DNA of 64,000 bases from Perspicuibacillus lycopersici. GTDB taxonomy: Bacteria > Bacillota > Bacilli > Bacillales > Caldibacillaceae. Every line of letters starts with the position of its first letter. Positions within the stretch are counted from its first letter, which is position 1. Below, piece after piece: positions 43,311 to 52,384 of the stretch. The translations under genes and the position numbers were made by a program. Location: NCBI RefSeq assembly GCF_025660475.1, contig NZ_JAOUSF010000006.1:1-64000 (forward strand), given 5' to 3'. Under the pieces are notes generated by a model, which saw nothing but the letters and a program-made list of their open reading frames with translations, searched no databases and was not told the origin of the DNA.

Positions 43311-43405
43311 ATACAGCCATTGTTATTAGCGGATAGATAAAAGTAGAAGGCCGATTTCATAAGAAATCGGCTTTCTTCTCTGAGGTGGGATACGAAAGGT
43401 TCGTA

Positions 43406-44374
43406 TTAAGCCCACCACATATTTGTCGGAGAATCATAAATTAGAACATCTTTTAAGTTTTTCACCGCACGATTAAATCCTTCATCGATAGACATTAACG
43501 GATCTTCATGCTCTATGCTTACTACATAATCATAGCCATACGTACGAAGCGCACTTATCATATCAGACCATTCTTGCATACTATGGCCACAGCCTACACT
43601 ACGGAAGGTCCATGCTCTTGTTTGTACATTACCATATGGTTGCATATCTGTTAATCCATACATATTGACATTGTCTTGATCAATATAGGTATCTTTTGCA
43701 TGGAAGTGATGAATCGCTCCAGCTTTACCTAATATTTTTATTGCTGCAACCGGGTCAATTCCTTGCCACCACATATGAGATGGATCTAGGTTTGCTCCGA
43801 TGGCATCACATGTTGCTTCGCGCAATTTTAACATTGTATACGGTGTATGCACTAAAAATCCTCCATGCAATTCTAAGCCGATTTTCACATTACTTTGTTG
43901 CGCTAATTCTCCAATTTCTTTCCAATATGGAATAAGTTTGTTTTCCCATTGCCATGTTAAAATATCAGCATATTCCGTTGGCCAAGCAACAACTGGCCAG
44001 TTTGGTTGTTTTGCATCTTCACTATCACCAGGTGTACCAGAGAAAGCATTGACAACTGGTACGCCAAGTAAAGAAGCTAGCTTAATTGTTTTACGTAATG
44101 TTGCATCTGATTGCTGTGCAAAAGCTTTATCAGGTGAGATTGGATTACCATGACAGCTAAATGCGCTAATTGTAAGTCCTCGAGAAGTAACGGCTTCTAA
44201 ATAGGCTGTTCTTTTTTCTTCACTTTCTAATAATTCATCTAAAGGACAATGTGCATTACCAGGATAGCCCCCGGTACCAATTTCAACCGCGTTTAGACCT
44301 GCTTCTTTTACATGATCCAACATTTCTTCAAAGGATAATTCGGAAAACAATACAGTGAATACTCCTAATTTCAT
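43406..44374 (-). CDS. Sugar phosphate isomerase/epimerase (TIM barrel, AP-endonuclease 2 fold)
   Basis: This 322-aa protein has xylose-isomerase-like TIM-barrel motifs: LNAVEIGTGGYPGNAHCPLD, ISAFSCHGNPISPD, IGLELHGGFLVHTPYTML, ANLDPSHMWWQGIDP and YVVSIEHEDP. The His, Asp and Glu residues in these are the expected metal ligands. In ketoglycoside pathways such proteins act as isomerases or lyases. GGAGGG precedes the ATG. It lies 15 bases downstream of the first Gfo/Idh/MocA gene and is last in a four-gene operon. Confidence 0.87.
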   Translation of the reverse strand: MKLGVFTVLFSELSFEEMLDHVKEAGLNAVEIGTGGYPGNAHCPLDELLESEEKRTAYLEAVTSRGLTISAFSCHGNPISPDKAFAQQSDATLRKTIKLASLLGVPVVNAFSGTPGDSEDAKQPNWPVVAWPTEYADILTWQWENKLIPYWKEIGELAQQSNVKIGLELHGGFLVHTPYTMLKLREATCDAIGANLDPSHMWWQGIDPVAAIKILGKAGAIHHFHAKDTYIDQDNVNMYGLTDMQPYGNVQTRAWTFRSVGCGHSMQEWSDMISALRTYGYDYVVSIEHEDPLMSIDEGFNRAVKNLKDVLIYDSPTNMWWA

Positions 44375-44389
44375 ACTATTCCCTCCTAA

Positions 44390-45412
44390 TTATAAAGAAA
44401 CGATTTTTTTCGTTTCATAAGATTCTAGTGCAGCTAAAATAATTTCTAATGATTTTTTCCCTTCTTCGCCTGTAATTAATGGTTCTTTATTTTCTAGAAT
44501 GGATGTAACGAAGTGATCGATTACATGGGTCTTCGATTGTCCACCATCTTCATTGGTTTGGATTTTTCCAAGTTTATGGTAAACAGATTCACCGTTGCGA
44601 TACTCTTCTATTAAGGAATATTCTGGATCCGATTCTAATTTAAGGATGCCCTTTTCACCATAAATGGTTGTGGAATTATCATCACCAGTTACGTATGCCC
44701 AGCTAGCAGCTAATGTACCGATTACACCATCTGCTGTGCGAAGAATGCATACTGCATTATCATCTACGTCAGTATTTTGTTTTGCATTTGTTTCGACAAA
44801 CGCACCAACTTCACTAAATTCGCCAAGTAAATAGCGAAGTAAGTCTGCTTTATGGACACCAAGGTCTCCCATAGCACCGATAAAGGCTTGTTCTTTTTTA
44901 AAGAACCAGCTGTTTGCACCATCTACGCTCCAGCCTTCTGGTCCAGGATGACCAAACGTTGTTTTAAAGCTATAAACCTTCCCTAATTTACCGCTTTCAA
45001 TTATTTCCTTCGCTTTTTGATGAGAAGCGACAAAGCGTTGGTTATGGGCAATCATTAATTTTTTGTCATTTGCTTTTGCTGCTGCAATCATTGCCTCTGC
45101 TTCCTCTTTAGAAGTAGCCATTGGTTTTTCACATAGTACATGTTTACCGGCATTTAAGGCAGCAATAGATACAGGTGCATGTAAATAGTTTGGTAGACAT
45201 ACACTAATCGCATCAACTTCTGCTGATTTTAATAGTTCCTGATAATCTGTAAAAGCTGTAGCATGATATAACGTTGCCATTTCCTCTGCGCGTTCTGGAA
45301 CAATATCACAAACAGCAACAATTTCCACAGCTGCATTTAATTGATATTCTGGTAAGTGGCGGTGTCTTGCTATACTTCCACAGCCAATAACTCCGACTTT
45401 AAGTTTACTCAT
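44390..45412 (-). CDS. Gfo/Idh/MocA oxidoreductase 1
   Basis: This 340-aa NAD(P)-dependent dehydrogenase has the Rossmann motif GVIGCGSIARHRHLP, the cofactor/catalytic EKPMATS (Lys about residue 96) and the active-site GAMGDLGVHKADLL with the Asp-x3-His pair. The family oxidises sugars and sugar derivatives at a ring carbon. AAGGAGGAG precedes the ATG. It is third in the operon. Together with its paralogue upstream it may oxidise and later re-reduce a 3-keto sugar. Confidence 0.9.
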   Translation of the reverse strand: MSKLKVGVIGCGSIARHRHLPEYQLNAAVEIVAVCDIVPERAEEMATLYHATAFTDYQELLKSAEVDAISVCLPNYLHAPVSIAALNAGKHVLCEKPMATSKEEAEAMIAAAKANDKKLMIAHNQRFVASHQKAKEIIESGKLGKVYSFKTTFGHPGPEGWSVDGANSWFFKKEQAFIGAMGDLGVHKADLLRYLLGEFSEVGAFVETNAKQNTDVDDNAVCILRTADGVIGTLAASWAYVTGDDNSTTIYGEKGILKLESDPEYSLIEEYRNGESVYHKLGKIQTNEDGGQSKTHVIDHFVTSILENKEPLITGEEGKKSLEIILAALESYETKKIVSL

Positions 45413-45444
45413 TTTATACTCCTCCTTAATGGATAATTAGTTAA

Positions 45445-46476
45445 TTATTGAAAGGTTACACGTTGTTTCTCTTTGCCAGATTGATAGATTGCACAAATCA
45501 TTTTTTGTGTCTTTAATGCTTCTTCACCAGTAATTTCTGGTTCCATTCCGTTTTGGAGTGCATTATAGAAATTATTAATTTGTTTAATATGACTAACGCC
45601 CCAATAGCTTTTCACACCAGAATCATAAACAAACGTTTCTGCTGGATTGTTTTCTGCAATAAATTCTCTTCCGTCGACAAGCTTTACGCTCGCGCGGTCT
45701 GCTACCATTTTCGCGATACCATTTTCACAATGAAGTTCAATTTCAACTGGTGCATCATAGGAATAGTAGTTTATTGCATGGAATGCAGTAACAACACCAT
45801 TTTTATAAGCGATGACACCTTCAGCCGCATCCTCTACTTCAATAATTTCATGTGCTCGATTGCTAATCGTTGCATCGATATATTTAATTTCGCTATCTAC
45901 AAACCAGCGCATTAAATCCATTGTGTGGATGGCTTGATCAATGATTACGCCGCCACCTTCTTTTTCCCACGTGCCCTTCCAATCGCTTTTTAAGTAATAA
46001 TCATCGGAACGATCCCAAGTGACAGTTAACTTACCTGCTTTAATCGCACCTAACTCGCCGCTTTCCAGCATTTTTTTGATTAGCTGAGATCCTGGATTAT
46101 AGCGATTTTGGAAGATTACACCTAGAGTCACATTATTTGCTTTTGCTGTATTCACCATTTCTAATGCATCTTCATAGGCAATAGCCATTGGTTTTTCTGT
46201 TAAAATATGAATCTTTCTTTTGGCTGCCTCAATTGCAACAGGTGCGTGCAAATAATGAGGTAAACAAATATGGATGACATCCAGTTCTTCTTTATCAAAC
46301 AATTCTAGATAATCGGTATAGTAACGACAATTGTATGTTGCCGCTTTCTCTTTTGCTCGTTCTTCTTTCGAATCACATACTGCCACTAGCTCTGCATTCT
46401 CTAGTTGCTTAACAGATTGTGCATGCATTGGAAAAATATTGCCGCAGCCGATAATGCCAACTTTCAATTTTGTCAT
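45445..46476 (-). CDS. Gfo/Idh/MocA oxidoreductase 2
   Basis: This 343-aa paralogue of the next gene has GIIGCGNIFPMHAQS, EKPMAIAYEDA and VIIDQAIHTMDLMRW (Asp-x3-His). It looks like the YteT/ThuB-type group. GGGAGGAA precedes the ATG. It lies directly downstream of the ThuA-like gene, the same pairing seen in thuAB of rhizobia, where the products oxidise trehalose-type disaccharides to 3-keto forms. Confidence 0.9.
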   Translation of the reverse strand: MTKLKVGIIGCGNIFPMHAQSVKQLENAELVAVCDSKEERAKEKAATYNCRYYTDYLELFDKEELDVIHICLPHYLHAPVAIEAAKRKIHILTEKPMAIAYEDALEMVNTAKANNVTLGVIFQNRYNPGSQLIKKMLESGELGAIKAGKLTVTWDRSDDYYLKSDWKGTWEKEGGGVIIDQAIHTMDLMRWFVDSEIKYIDATISNRAHEIIEVEDAAEGVIAYKNGVVTAFHAINYYSYDAPVEIELHCENGIAKMVADRASVKLVDGREFIAENNPAETFVYDSGVKSYWGVSHIKQINNFYNALQNGMEPEITGEEALKTQKMICAIYQSGKEKQRVTFQ

Positions 46477-46502
46477 GTAGCATTCCTCCCAATGAAAGAG
46501 AT

Positions 46503-47225
46503 TTATTTACTAGCTAAGACTTCTAATGGTTGAACATTTCCGTAAACTGGACGAAGTCTTTCAACAGGAGCTGCCCATTGTACGGCATTGATTATTACCT
46601 TTTGAATAAGTTCTTGATGGTATGTTGGATAAGTTTCATGCCCTGGGCGGAAGTAAAATACTTTTCCGTTACCGCGTGAATACGTGCAGCCGCTACGAAA
46701 TACCTCTCCGCCTTGGAACCAGCTAGTGAAGACGAGCTCGTCTGGTGCTGGAATATCAAAATGTTCTCCATACATTTCCTCTTGTTCTAATTCAATGTAT
46801 TCTGGAAGTCCTTTTGTAATTGGATGGCTTGGATTAACAACCCATATTCTTTCCCTTTCCCCAGCTTCTCGCCATTTTAGGTCACAGCTTGTGCCCATTA
46901 AGGCTTTGAATATTTTAGAGAAATGCCCAGAGTGTAAAACAATTAATCCCATTCCGTTTAATACTCGTTGCCGTACCTTTTCTACGATTTCATCTGAAAC
47001 TTCATTATGTGCAAGGTGTCCCCACCAAATTAAAACATCTGTATCTTGTAAAACATCATCGGTTAAACCATGTTGTGGTTGATCTAAAGTTGCTGTTCTA
47101 GTTTCAAAACCAGCAGTGGATAAAAAACCAGCAATGGCATTATGAATACCTGTTGGATAAACTTCCTTTACTACCGGGTTCTTTTGCTCGTGGCGATTTT
47201 CATTCCATACTGTTACTTTTACCAA
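46503..47225 (-). CDS. ThuA-like protein
   Basis: This 240-aa glutamine-amidotransferase-fold protein resembles ThuA, needed for trehalose/sucrose/maltitol use in rhizobia. Motifs include [51 protein letters not shown] and [17 protein letters not shown] 47225 is chosen because AGGAG is eight bases upstream; the in-frame GTG at 47234 overlaps that site and cannot be used with it. It is first in the catabolic operon and divergent from the ABC importer. Confidence 0.87.
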   Translation of the reverse strand: MVKVTVWNENRHEQKNPVVKEVYPTGIHNAIAGFLSTAGFETRTATLDQPQHGLTDDVLQDTDVLIWWGHLAHNEVSDEIVEKVRQRVLNGMGLIVLHSGHFSKIFKALMGTSCDLKWREAGERERIWVVNPSHPITKGLPEYIELEQEEMYGEHFDIPAPDELVFTSWFQGGEVFRSGCTYSRGNGKVFYFRPGHETYPTYHQELIQKVIINAVQWAAPVERLRPVYGNVQPLEVLASK

Positions 47226-47271
47226 GTAAATCACTCCTAAGTAATGAATAGTTATATTAGAACAGGATAAA

Positions 47272-47285
47272 TGAAAACGCTTTAT
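47272..47285 (-). promoter_or_regulatory. LacI/CcpA-type site 1
   Basis: TGAAAACGCTTTAT resembles a catabolite-responsive element, 47 bases before the thuA-like start. Confidence 0.6.
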
Positions 47286-47367
47286 TCTATGCGCACAACG
47301 AAACTATTAGTATAGTTTTTTAAAAGTTCATCTGTCGAAACGCATGCTATGAGAAGAAAATAAATTA

Positions 47368-47382
47368 GTAAAACGTTTTCAC
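47368..47382. promoter_or_regulatory. LacI/CcpA-type site 2
   Basis: GTAAAACGTTTTCAC is nearly a perfect palindrome around the central CG typical of LacI-family operators. Confidence 0.7.
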
Positions 47383-47610
47383 AAACTGTAATTTTACTAT
47401 ATTAAATATTTGAAATTAGGTCAATAGCTTACATATAAGTCAGACTTTTCAGATTTATACATGTGATTGATTTGTTGAATTGAAAGAGGAAGATAACTTT
47501 TATTTTTAGGGAATCATTAAAAAAGCTATTGGGATAAGATAATTTTTCGTAATCTGCAAACAGAGAAACTAACTAAAAAAATATATATAGTAGGTAAATA
47601 ATAAAAAATA

Positions 47611-47622
47611 TAAGCGTTTTCA
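47611..47622. promoter_or_regulatory. LacI/CcpA-type site 3
   Basis: TAAGCGTTTTCA shares the CGTTTTCA half of site 2 and lies just upstream of the importer promoter. Confidence 0.55.
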
Positions 47623-47641
47623 AAAAAATAAAAAATGGATA

Positions 47642-47670
47642 TTGCCTATACTTTTTTTGTATGATACTAT
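47642..47670 (+). promoter_or_regulatory. Candidate promoter of sugar importer operon
   Basis: TTGCCT (47642-47647) and TACTAT (47665-47670) with a 17-bp spacer. Site 4 begins 12 bases after the -10 box, so a repressor bound there would block early elongation. Confidence 0.45.
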
Positions 47671-47681
47671 GACATTGTAAA

Positions 47682-47695
47682 TGCAAACGTTTTAC
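47682..47695 (+). promoter_or_regulatory. LacI/CcpA-type site 4
   Basis: TGCAAACGTTTTAC with the central ACGT of LacI-type operators, at about the transcription start of the importer operon. Confidence 0.68.
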
Positions 47696-47845
47696 TAAAT
47701 TTGTATTTACATAGTGACGGAATGTGTTTTTATGATGATTGCGGTGTTTATATGACTGGTTTTATTTTTTTGCTACCGAATGTAACCGTATTCATTGTAA
47801 GGGTGCATGACAAAGAAATGATCATTTATTATGAGGAGTGGGATG

Positions 47846-49129
47846 ATGAAGAATAAAAGAATTTTCTCCAAATCACTAATGGCATTATCACTGGCAGGGG
47901 TATTACTAGCAGGTTGCTCTAGTGATGGAGGCTCAGACGAAGACAAAATTACGGTTGACGTTTTCCAATTTAAAGTAGAATTTAAGGAACAATTTGAGGA
48001 TTTAGTAGCGAAATATGAAAAAGAACATCCAGATGTTAACATCAATGTTAAAACTGTGGGTGGAGGAAATGATTACGGAGCAGCAGTAAAAGCAGCATTT
48101 GCAGCTGGAGATGAACCTGATATTTTCAATGTTGGTGGACCTTCAGAGGTAGAGCAATATCGTGATTATTTGACAGATCTATCCGATACAGCAGCTGCAA
48201 AAGCAGCACTTCCTGGAACACTTGATAGTGTAACAGATGGCGAAGAAATTTTAGGATTACCATTTAACCAAGAAGGCTATGGATTTATTTACAATAAGAA
48301 AGTTTTTGAAAAAGCTGGTATTGATCCTAGCACATTAACTACTTACGACGCTTTTGAAAGCGCTGTTAAAACATTAGATTCGAAAAAATCCGAACTTGGT
48401 ATCGATGCAGTATTTGCACTTGCAGCGAAAGAAACATGGGTTATCGGAAACCATTTAGCAAACGCATTTATTGCACCAGACTTTAACCATAGTGTTCTAG
48501 AAGCGTATAATTCTCCTACAATTGAAATCAGTAAATCAAATGAATTAAAGAGAATGCTAGATTTACAAAATGAATATTCTGTACAACCAGTACTAAGTCT
48601 TGATTATTCACAACAAGTGGAGCAATTATTCTCTTTAGAGAAAGTAGCAATGATTAAACAAGGTAACTGGATCTACAATACAGTGTATAGTATGGATCCT
48701 GAGTTCGCAGAAGAAAATATTGGGATTATTCCTATTCCGGTAGAAGGTTATGAAGGAAAATTACCTGTTGGTGTACCAATGTATTGGACAGTAAATAAAA
48801 ATGCAGGTGATGAAGTTGTAGCTGCAGCAAAGGATTTCCTAGACTGGATGTATACATCTGAGACTGGTAAAGAAGCCGTTATGAATGATTTCAAATTTAT
48901 CCCTGCTTACGAAGGATATGATCCAGCACAAATAGCAGATCCACTTTCACAAGAAATTTATAAATATGCTTCTGAAGGAAATACCATTGGTTGGGTATTC
49001 TTAGGCTCTCCTGTAGGCTGGCAAGAAGAATCATTAGCTGTAAATATGCAGAAATATTTAAGTGGTGAAATTGATTGGGATACAGCAATGGATAACGCTA
49101 AGAGCGATTGGGAAAAGGCAAGAAAATAA
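47846..49129 (+). CDS. Sugar ABC transporter substrate-binding lipoprotein
   Basis: This 427-aa extracellular solute-binding protein of family 1 has a signal peptide with lipobox LLAGC (Cys about residue 24), then ITVDVFQFKVEFKEQFEDLV and the hinge regions usual in oligosaccharide binders (DEPDIFNVGG, EILGLPFNQEGYGFIYNKKVF). GAGGAG lies seven bases before ATG 47846. It opens the importer operon. The sugar cannot be read from the sequence; a disaccharide or short oligosaccharide is likely. Confidence 0.92.
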   Translation: MKNKRIFSKSLMALSLAGVLLAGCSSDGGSDEDKITVDVFQFKVEFKEQFEDLVAKYEKEHPDVNINVKTVGGGNDYGAAVKAAFAAGDEPDIFNVGGPSEVEQYRDYLTDLSDTAAAKAALPGTLDSVTDGEEILGLPFNQEGYGFIYNKKVFEKAGIDPSTLTTYDAFESAVKTLDSKKSELGIDAVFALAAKETWVIGNHLANAFIAPDFNHSVLEAYNSPTIEISKSNELKRMLDLQNEYSVQPVLSLDYSQQVEQLFSLEKVAMIKQGNWIYNTVYSMDPEFAEENIGIIPIPVEGYEGKLPVGVPMYWTVNKNAGDEVVAAAKDFLDWMYTSETGKEAVMNDFKFIPAYEGYDPAQIADPLSQEIYKYASEGNTIGWVFLGSPVGWQEESLAVNMQKYLSGEIDWDTAMDNAKSDWEKARK

Positions 49130-49231
49130 TTTCGAGTAAGTAAGCATTTAAATACAACCAACAAAATAATGACATTTTGTTGGTTGTATCGTTTAACTTT
49201 CGATGGAAAGCATTCAGTGGGGGTGTAAGGA

Positions 49232-50092
49232 ATGAAAAATAAAAGCTTATCTTTTTGGTTATTTCTCGGACCGGTACTTATAAGTCTTTGCGTGGTAGTA
49301 TTAGTACCTTTAATTTATGGATTTATCTTCTCATTTACGGATTGGACCGGACTTAAAGGTAGTAATTTTATCGGGTTAGAAAATTACGTGGATTTATTTA
49401 AGGATAAAGAATTTCTTCAATCCATTTGGTTTACAACGAAATTTGCAGTTGTAGCTATTATATTATTAAATGTTATTGGCCTAGGACTTGCACTACTAGT
49501 AACGAGAAAACTAAAGTCCAGCAATTTTTTACGAACCATTTTCTTCATGCCGAATCTTATTGGGGGGTTAATTCTAGGATTCATTTGGCAATTTATTTTT
49601 ATTAACGTATTTGATGGAGTAGGTAAATTACTTCATATGGAATGGTTAAGTGGCTGGCTATCTACAACAGAAACTGGATTTTGGGGACTTATCATATTAA
49701 CGGTATGGCAATGGGCAGGCTATATTATGATTATCTATATTGCGTATCTTGAAGGGGTGCCTCAAGAACTTATCGAAGCTGCAGAAATGGATGGAGCGAA
49801 CAGCTTCCAAAGATTCCGCAATGTTACATTCCCACTAATTCGACCTGCATTTACGGTATGTTTATTCTTAACATTATCCCATTCGTTTAAGATGTATGAT
49901 CAAAACTTATCTTTAACGGCAGGTGGGCCATTTAACTCAACACAAATGGTGGCAATGGAAATTTACAAAACAGCATTCAATGAGAACTTAATGGCATTTG
50001 CTCAATCAAAAGCAGTAATATTCTTCATCATTGTTGCTGGTATCGGTTTAACTCAAGTGTACTTTAATAAGAAGAAGGAGGTTGACTTATAA
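49232..50092 (+). CDS. Sugar ABC transporter permease (MalF/UgpA type)
   Basis: This 286-aa permease has six transmembrane helices and the EAA loop VPQELIEAAEMDGANSFQRF (about residues 185-204), which docks the ATPase. The next gene overlaps it by one base (TAATG), as in obligate permease pairs. GGGGGTG-x3-AGG precedes the ATG. Confidence 0.93.
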   Translation: MKNKSLSFWLFLGPVLISLCVVVLVPLIYGFIFSFTDWTGLKGSNFIGLENYVDLFKDKEFLQSIWFTTKFAVVAIILLNVIGLGLALLVTRKLKSSNFLRTIFFMPNLIGGLILGFIWQFIFINVFDGVGKLLHMEWLSGWLSTTETGFWGLIILTVWQWAGYIMIIYIAYLEGVPQELIEAAEMDGANSFQRFRNVTFPLIRPAFTVCLFLTLSHSFKMYDQNLSLTAGGPFNSTQMVAMEIYKTAFNENLMAFAQSKAVIFFIIVAGIGLTQVYFNKKKEVDL

Positions 50093-50910
50093 TGAAGAAG
50101 AAAAAAAGAAATTTACTAATTTTAGAGATTGTAGGCTTACTTCTTGCATTATTATGGTTATCTCCTTTCTATATTATGATTGTAAATTCAATTAAAACGA
50201 AGAAAGAAATTTTTAGTGACGTTATTGGAATTCCAGAAGAGTGGACATTCGAAAACTTTTCTAATGCGTTTATTGATTTAGATTTTATCCATTCTTTTAT
50301 TAATTCCTTAATTATTACGATATTTAGCGTGGGAATCATTATTATTTTCTCTGCAATGGCAGCATATGCGCTTCAACGGAATAAGAGTAAATTAAGCGGG
50401 ATGATTTTCTTTATATTTGTTGCAGCTATGCTTATTCCATTCCAATCGGTTATGATTCCACTTGTATCACTTTTTGGAAAAGTTGAAATGCTAAATCAAG
50501 TTGGCTTAATCTTTATGTATTTAGGCTTTGGTAGTAGCTTATCCATCTTCCTATATCATGGATCCTTATCAAGTGTTGCTGTTTCGCTCGACGAAGCTGC
50601 TACAATTGATGGTGCAAACAAATGGCAAATCTTCTGGCGGATTATATTCCCTATTCTTAAACCAATTTCTGTTACGGTAGGAATATTGAACGTCATCTGG
50701 ATTTGGAATGACTATCTATTGCCATCATTAGTATTAAATGAACAAAGTGCAACTATTCCTTTAAAGATGTTCTTCTTCTTTGGACAATATACAAAACAAT
50801 GGCATTTAGCACTTGCAGGCTTAACGATTGCTATTATTCCGGTTATCATTGTTTACTTCTTTGCGCAAAAGCATATTATTAAAGGGGTTTCAGATGGTGC
50901 GGTAAAATAA
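50092..50910 (+). CDS. Sugar ABC transporter permease (MalG/UgpE type)
   Basis: This 272-aa permease has six helices and the EAA loop VSLDEAATIDGANKWQIFW. AGGAGG lies inside the end of the previous gene. No ATPase gene is present in the operon. In Bacillus several carbohydrate importers share the ATPase MsmX, so a distant multitask ATPase is likely. Confidence 0.93.
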   Translation: MKKKKRNLLILEIVGLLLALLWLSPFYIMIVNSIKTKKEIFSDVIGIPEEWTFENFSNAFIDLDFIHSFINSLIITIFSVGIIIIFSAMAAYALQRNKSKLSGMIFFIFVAAMLIPFQSVMIPLVSLFGKVEMLNQVGLIFMYLGFGSSLSIFLYHGSLSSVAVSLDEAATIDGANKWQIFWRIIFPILKPISVTVGILNVIWIWNDYLLPSLVLNEQSATIPLKMFFFFGQYTKQWHLALAGLTIAIIPVIIVYFFAQKHIIKGVSDGAVK

Positions 50911-51026
50911 TAACTACTTTTGTATTGGAATGTACGATTAAAATATTTAGGGGAAGGCTATTTTCTCCTTCCATTGTAAAGTTAATAATGGTGTAAGGTA
51001 AATATCGTAAGGAAGGAGGAGAAAGG

Positions 51027-52070
51027 GTGAGTGTTACAATTAAGGATGTGGCGAAAAAGGCGAATGTATCTCCTGCTACTGTTTCAAGAGTTATAGCGGA
51101 TAGTAGCAGTATAAGTGAAAAAACGAAGAAGAAAGTTCGAAAAGTAATGGAAGAGTTGGGCTACTATTCCAATTATAATGCTAGAGTGTTAGTTCAGAAG
51201 AATACCCAAACGATTGGCATTGTGATGAAGCATTCTGCCAGCCATACATTGAATAACCCATTTTTCCCCGAAGTATTACGAGGAATAAGTTCTCTTTGTT
51301 ATAAACATGAATATAGTATTTCGCTTACAACTGGTGAAACAGAGGAGGATATTTACGAAGAAGTAGTAAGAATGGTACGGAGTAGGAGAGTTGATGGTGT
51401 TATTGTGCTTTACTCGAAAATCAACGATAAAGTTGTACCATTTTTACTAGAATCGGATTTCCCTTTTGTTGTTATCGGAAAACCATTGAGCGATACGAAT
51501 CGTATAATGTATGTTGATAACGATAATATTCAAGCAGCAAAGGAAGCCACAGAGTATATCATCACTCGTGGGCATGAGAAAATTGGCTTTATCGGAGGAG
51601 ATCCGAATTTTCAGGTGGTTCGTGATCGTCTAAATGGTTTCCAACAAGCAGTAAATGACCATCACTTAGCATTGGACGAATCATATGAAAAATATTTCCA
51701 ATTCAATCAAGTACAAGCGACGCAAATTGTACAAGCGTTTTTACGGATGCCGAAACCCCCAACGGCTTTCGTAATTACCGATGATATTAATGCATTACTT
51801 GTGATGCTTACTTTACGAGATTTAAATATTAATGTACCTGAAGAAATTAGTATTATTAGCTTTAATAATACGATTATCTCGAAATTAGCAACTCCGCCAA
51901 TGACTTCTGTAGATACCCAAACCTATCAGCTAGGTTTTGAATCGGCAAAATGTTTATTGGAACTAATTAATACTCCAAATATTTTCAAAAAGAGCGTCAT
52001 TATTCCAACGATTATTATCGAAAGAGACACTTGTATGGAACTAGTAAGAACTAGGAGAAATGGATATTGA
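51027..52070 (+). CDS. LacI-family repressor, MalR-like
   Basis: This 347-aa regulator has the N-terminal LacI HTH VTIKDVAKKANVSPATVSRV (residues 3-22), the hinge NYNARVLVQKNTQTIGIVM and a ribose-binding-fold effector domain (about 65-340). Wording such as SISLTTGETEEDIYEEVVRM resembles MalR of Firmicutes, which responds to maltose-type sugars. GTG start with GGAGGAG upstream. It probably binds the ACGTTTT palindromes in the gap between the thuA-like gene and the importer. Confidence 0.9.
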   Translation: MSVTIKDVAKKANVSPATVSRVIADSSSISEKTKKKVRKVMEELGYYSNYNARVLVQKNTQTIGIVMKHSASHTLNNPFFPEVLRGISSLCYKHEYSISLTTGETEEDIYEEVVRMVRSRRVDGVIVLYSKINDKVVPFLLESDFPFVVIGKPLSDTNRIMYVDNDNIQAAKEATEYIITRGHEKIGFIGGDPNFQVVRDRLNGFQQAVNDHHLALDESYEKYFQFNQVQATQIVQAFLRMPKPPTAFVITDDINALLVMLTLRDLNINVPEEISIISFNNTIISKLATPPMTSVDTQTYQLGFESAKCLLELINTPNIFKKSVIIPTIIIERDTCMELVRTRRNGY

Positions 52071-52081
52071 TTATGGAAAAA

Positions 52082-52126
52082 CCTAAAGAAGCACCTCCAA
52101 GTGAGACACTATCTTTAGGCTTTTCT
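52082..52126 (+). terminator. Terminator after lacI-type gene
   Basis: CCTAAAGA (52082-) pairs with TCTTTAGG, followed by CTTTTCTTTTTTTT. Confidence 0.75.
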
Positions 52127-52162
52127 TTTTTTTATAATAGACTAGATGTTATTCATCTAGAG

Positions 52163-52341
52163 ATCAAAGTTTGGCTGTTTTCTCAAGGATTGTTGTTATT
52201 TCATGAGATAAGTTTATTAAATGGAGTGCTGAGCAGACTGAGTAAACAAAGACTCCACGAAAAGCAGAAACGCATGTATTCTGTCTGCTGTCTTTTTACA
52301 AATATCAACAAGCTATACGAAAACAGCCTAAAGTTATCAAA
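52163..52341. repeat. Inverted-repeat element, family B short copy
   Basis: Imperfect ~40-bp terminal inverted repeats contain GGCTGTTTTC...TTGTTG-TATTT and its complement ending GAAAACAGCC. The inside holds GCAGACTGA...GTCTGC and AAGACTCC-CG, matching a deleted version of the element at 62291-62610. Confidence 0.65.
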
Positions 52342-52384
52342 CTGTTAACTTATGACAAAAGAAAAATGTTAAGGAGTGCTTCCA

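Noticed and set aside
43800..44153. 117-codon plus-strand frame
   Set aside because: Antisense of the TIM-barrel gene, whose motifs and ribosome-binding site are clear.
52067..52348. 93-codon frame after the lacI-type gene
   Set aside because: It runs through an intrinsic terminator and the family B short repeat, so it is not a gene.
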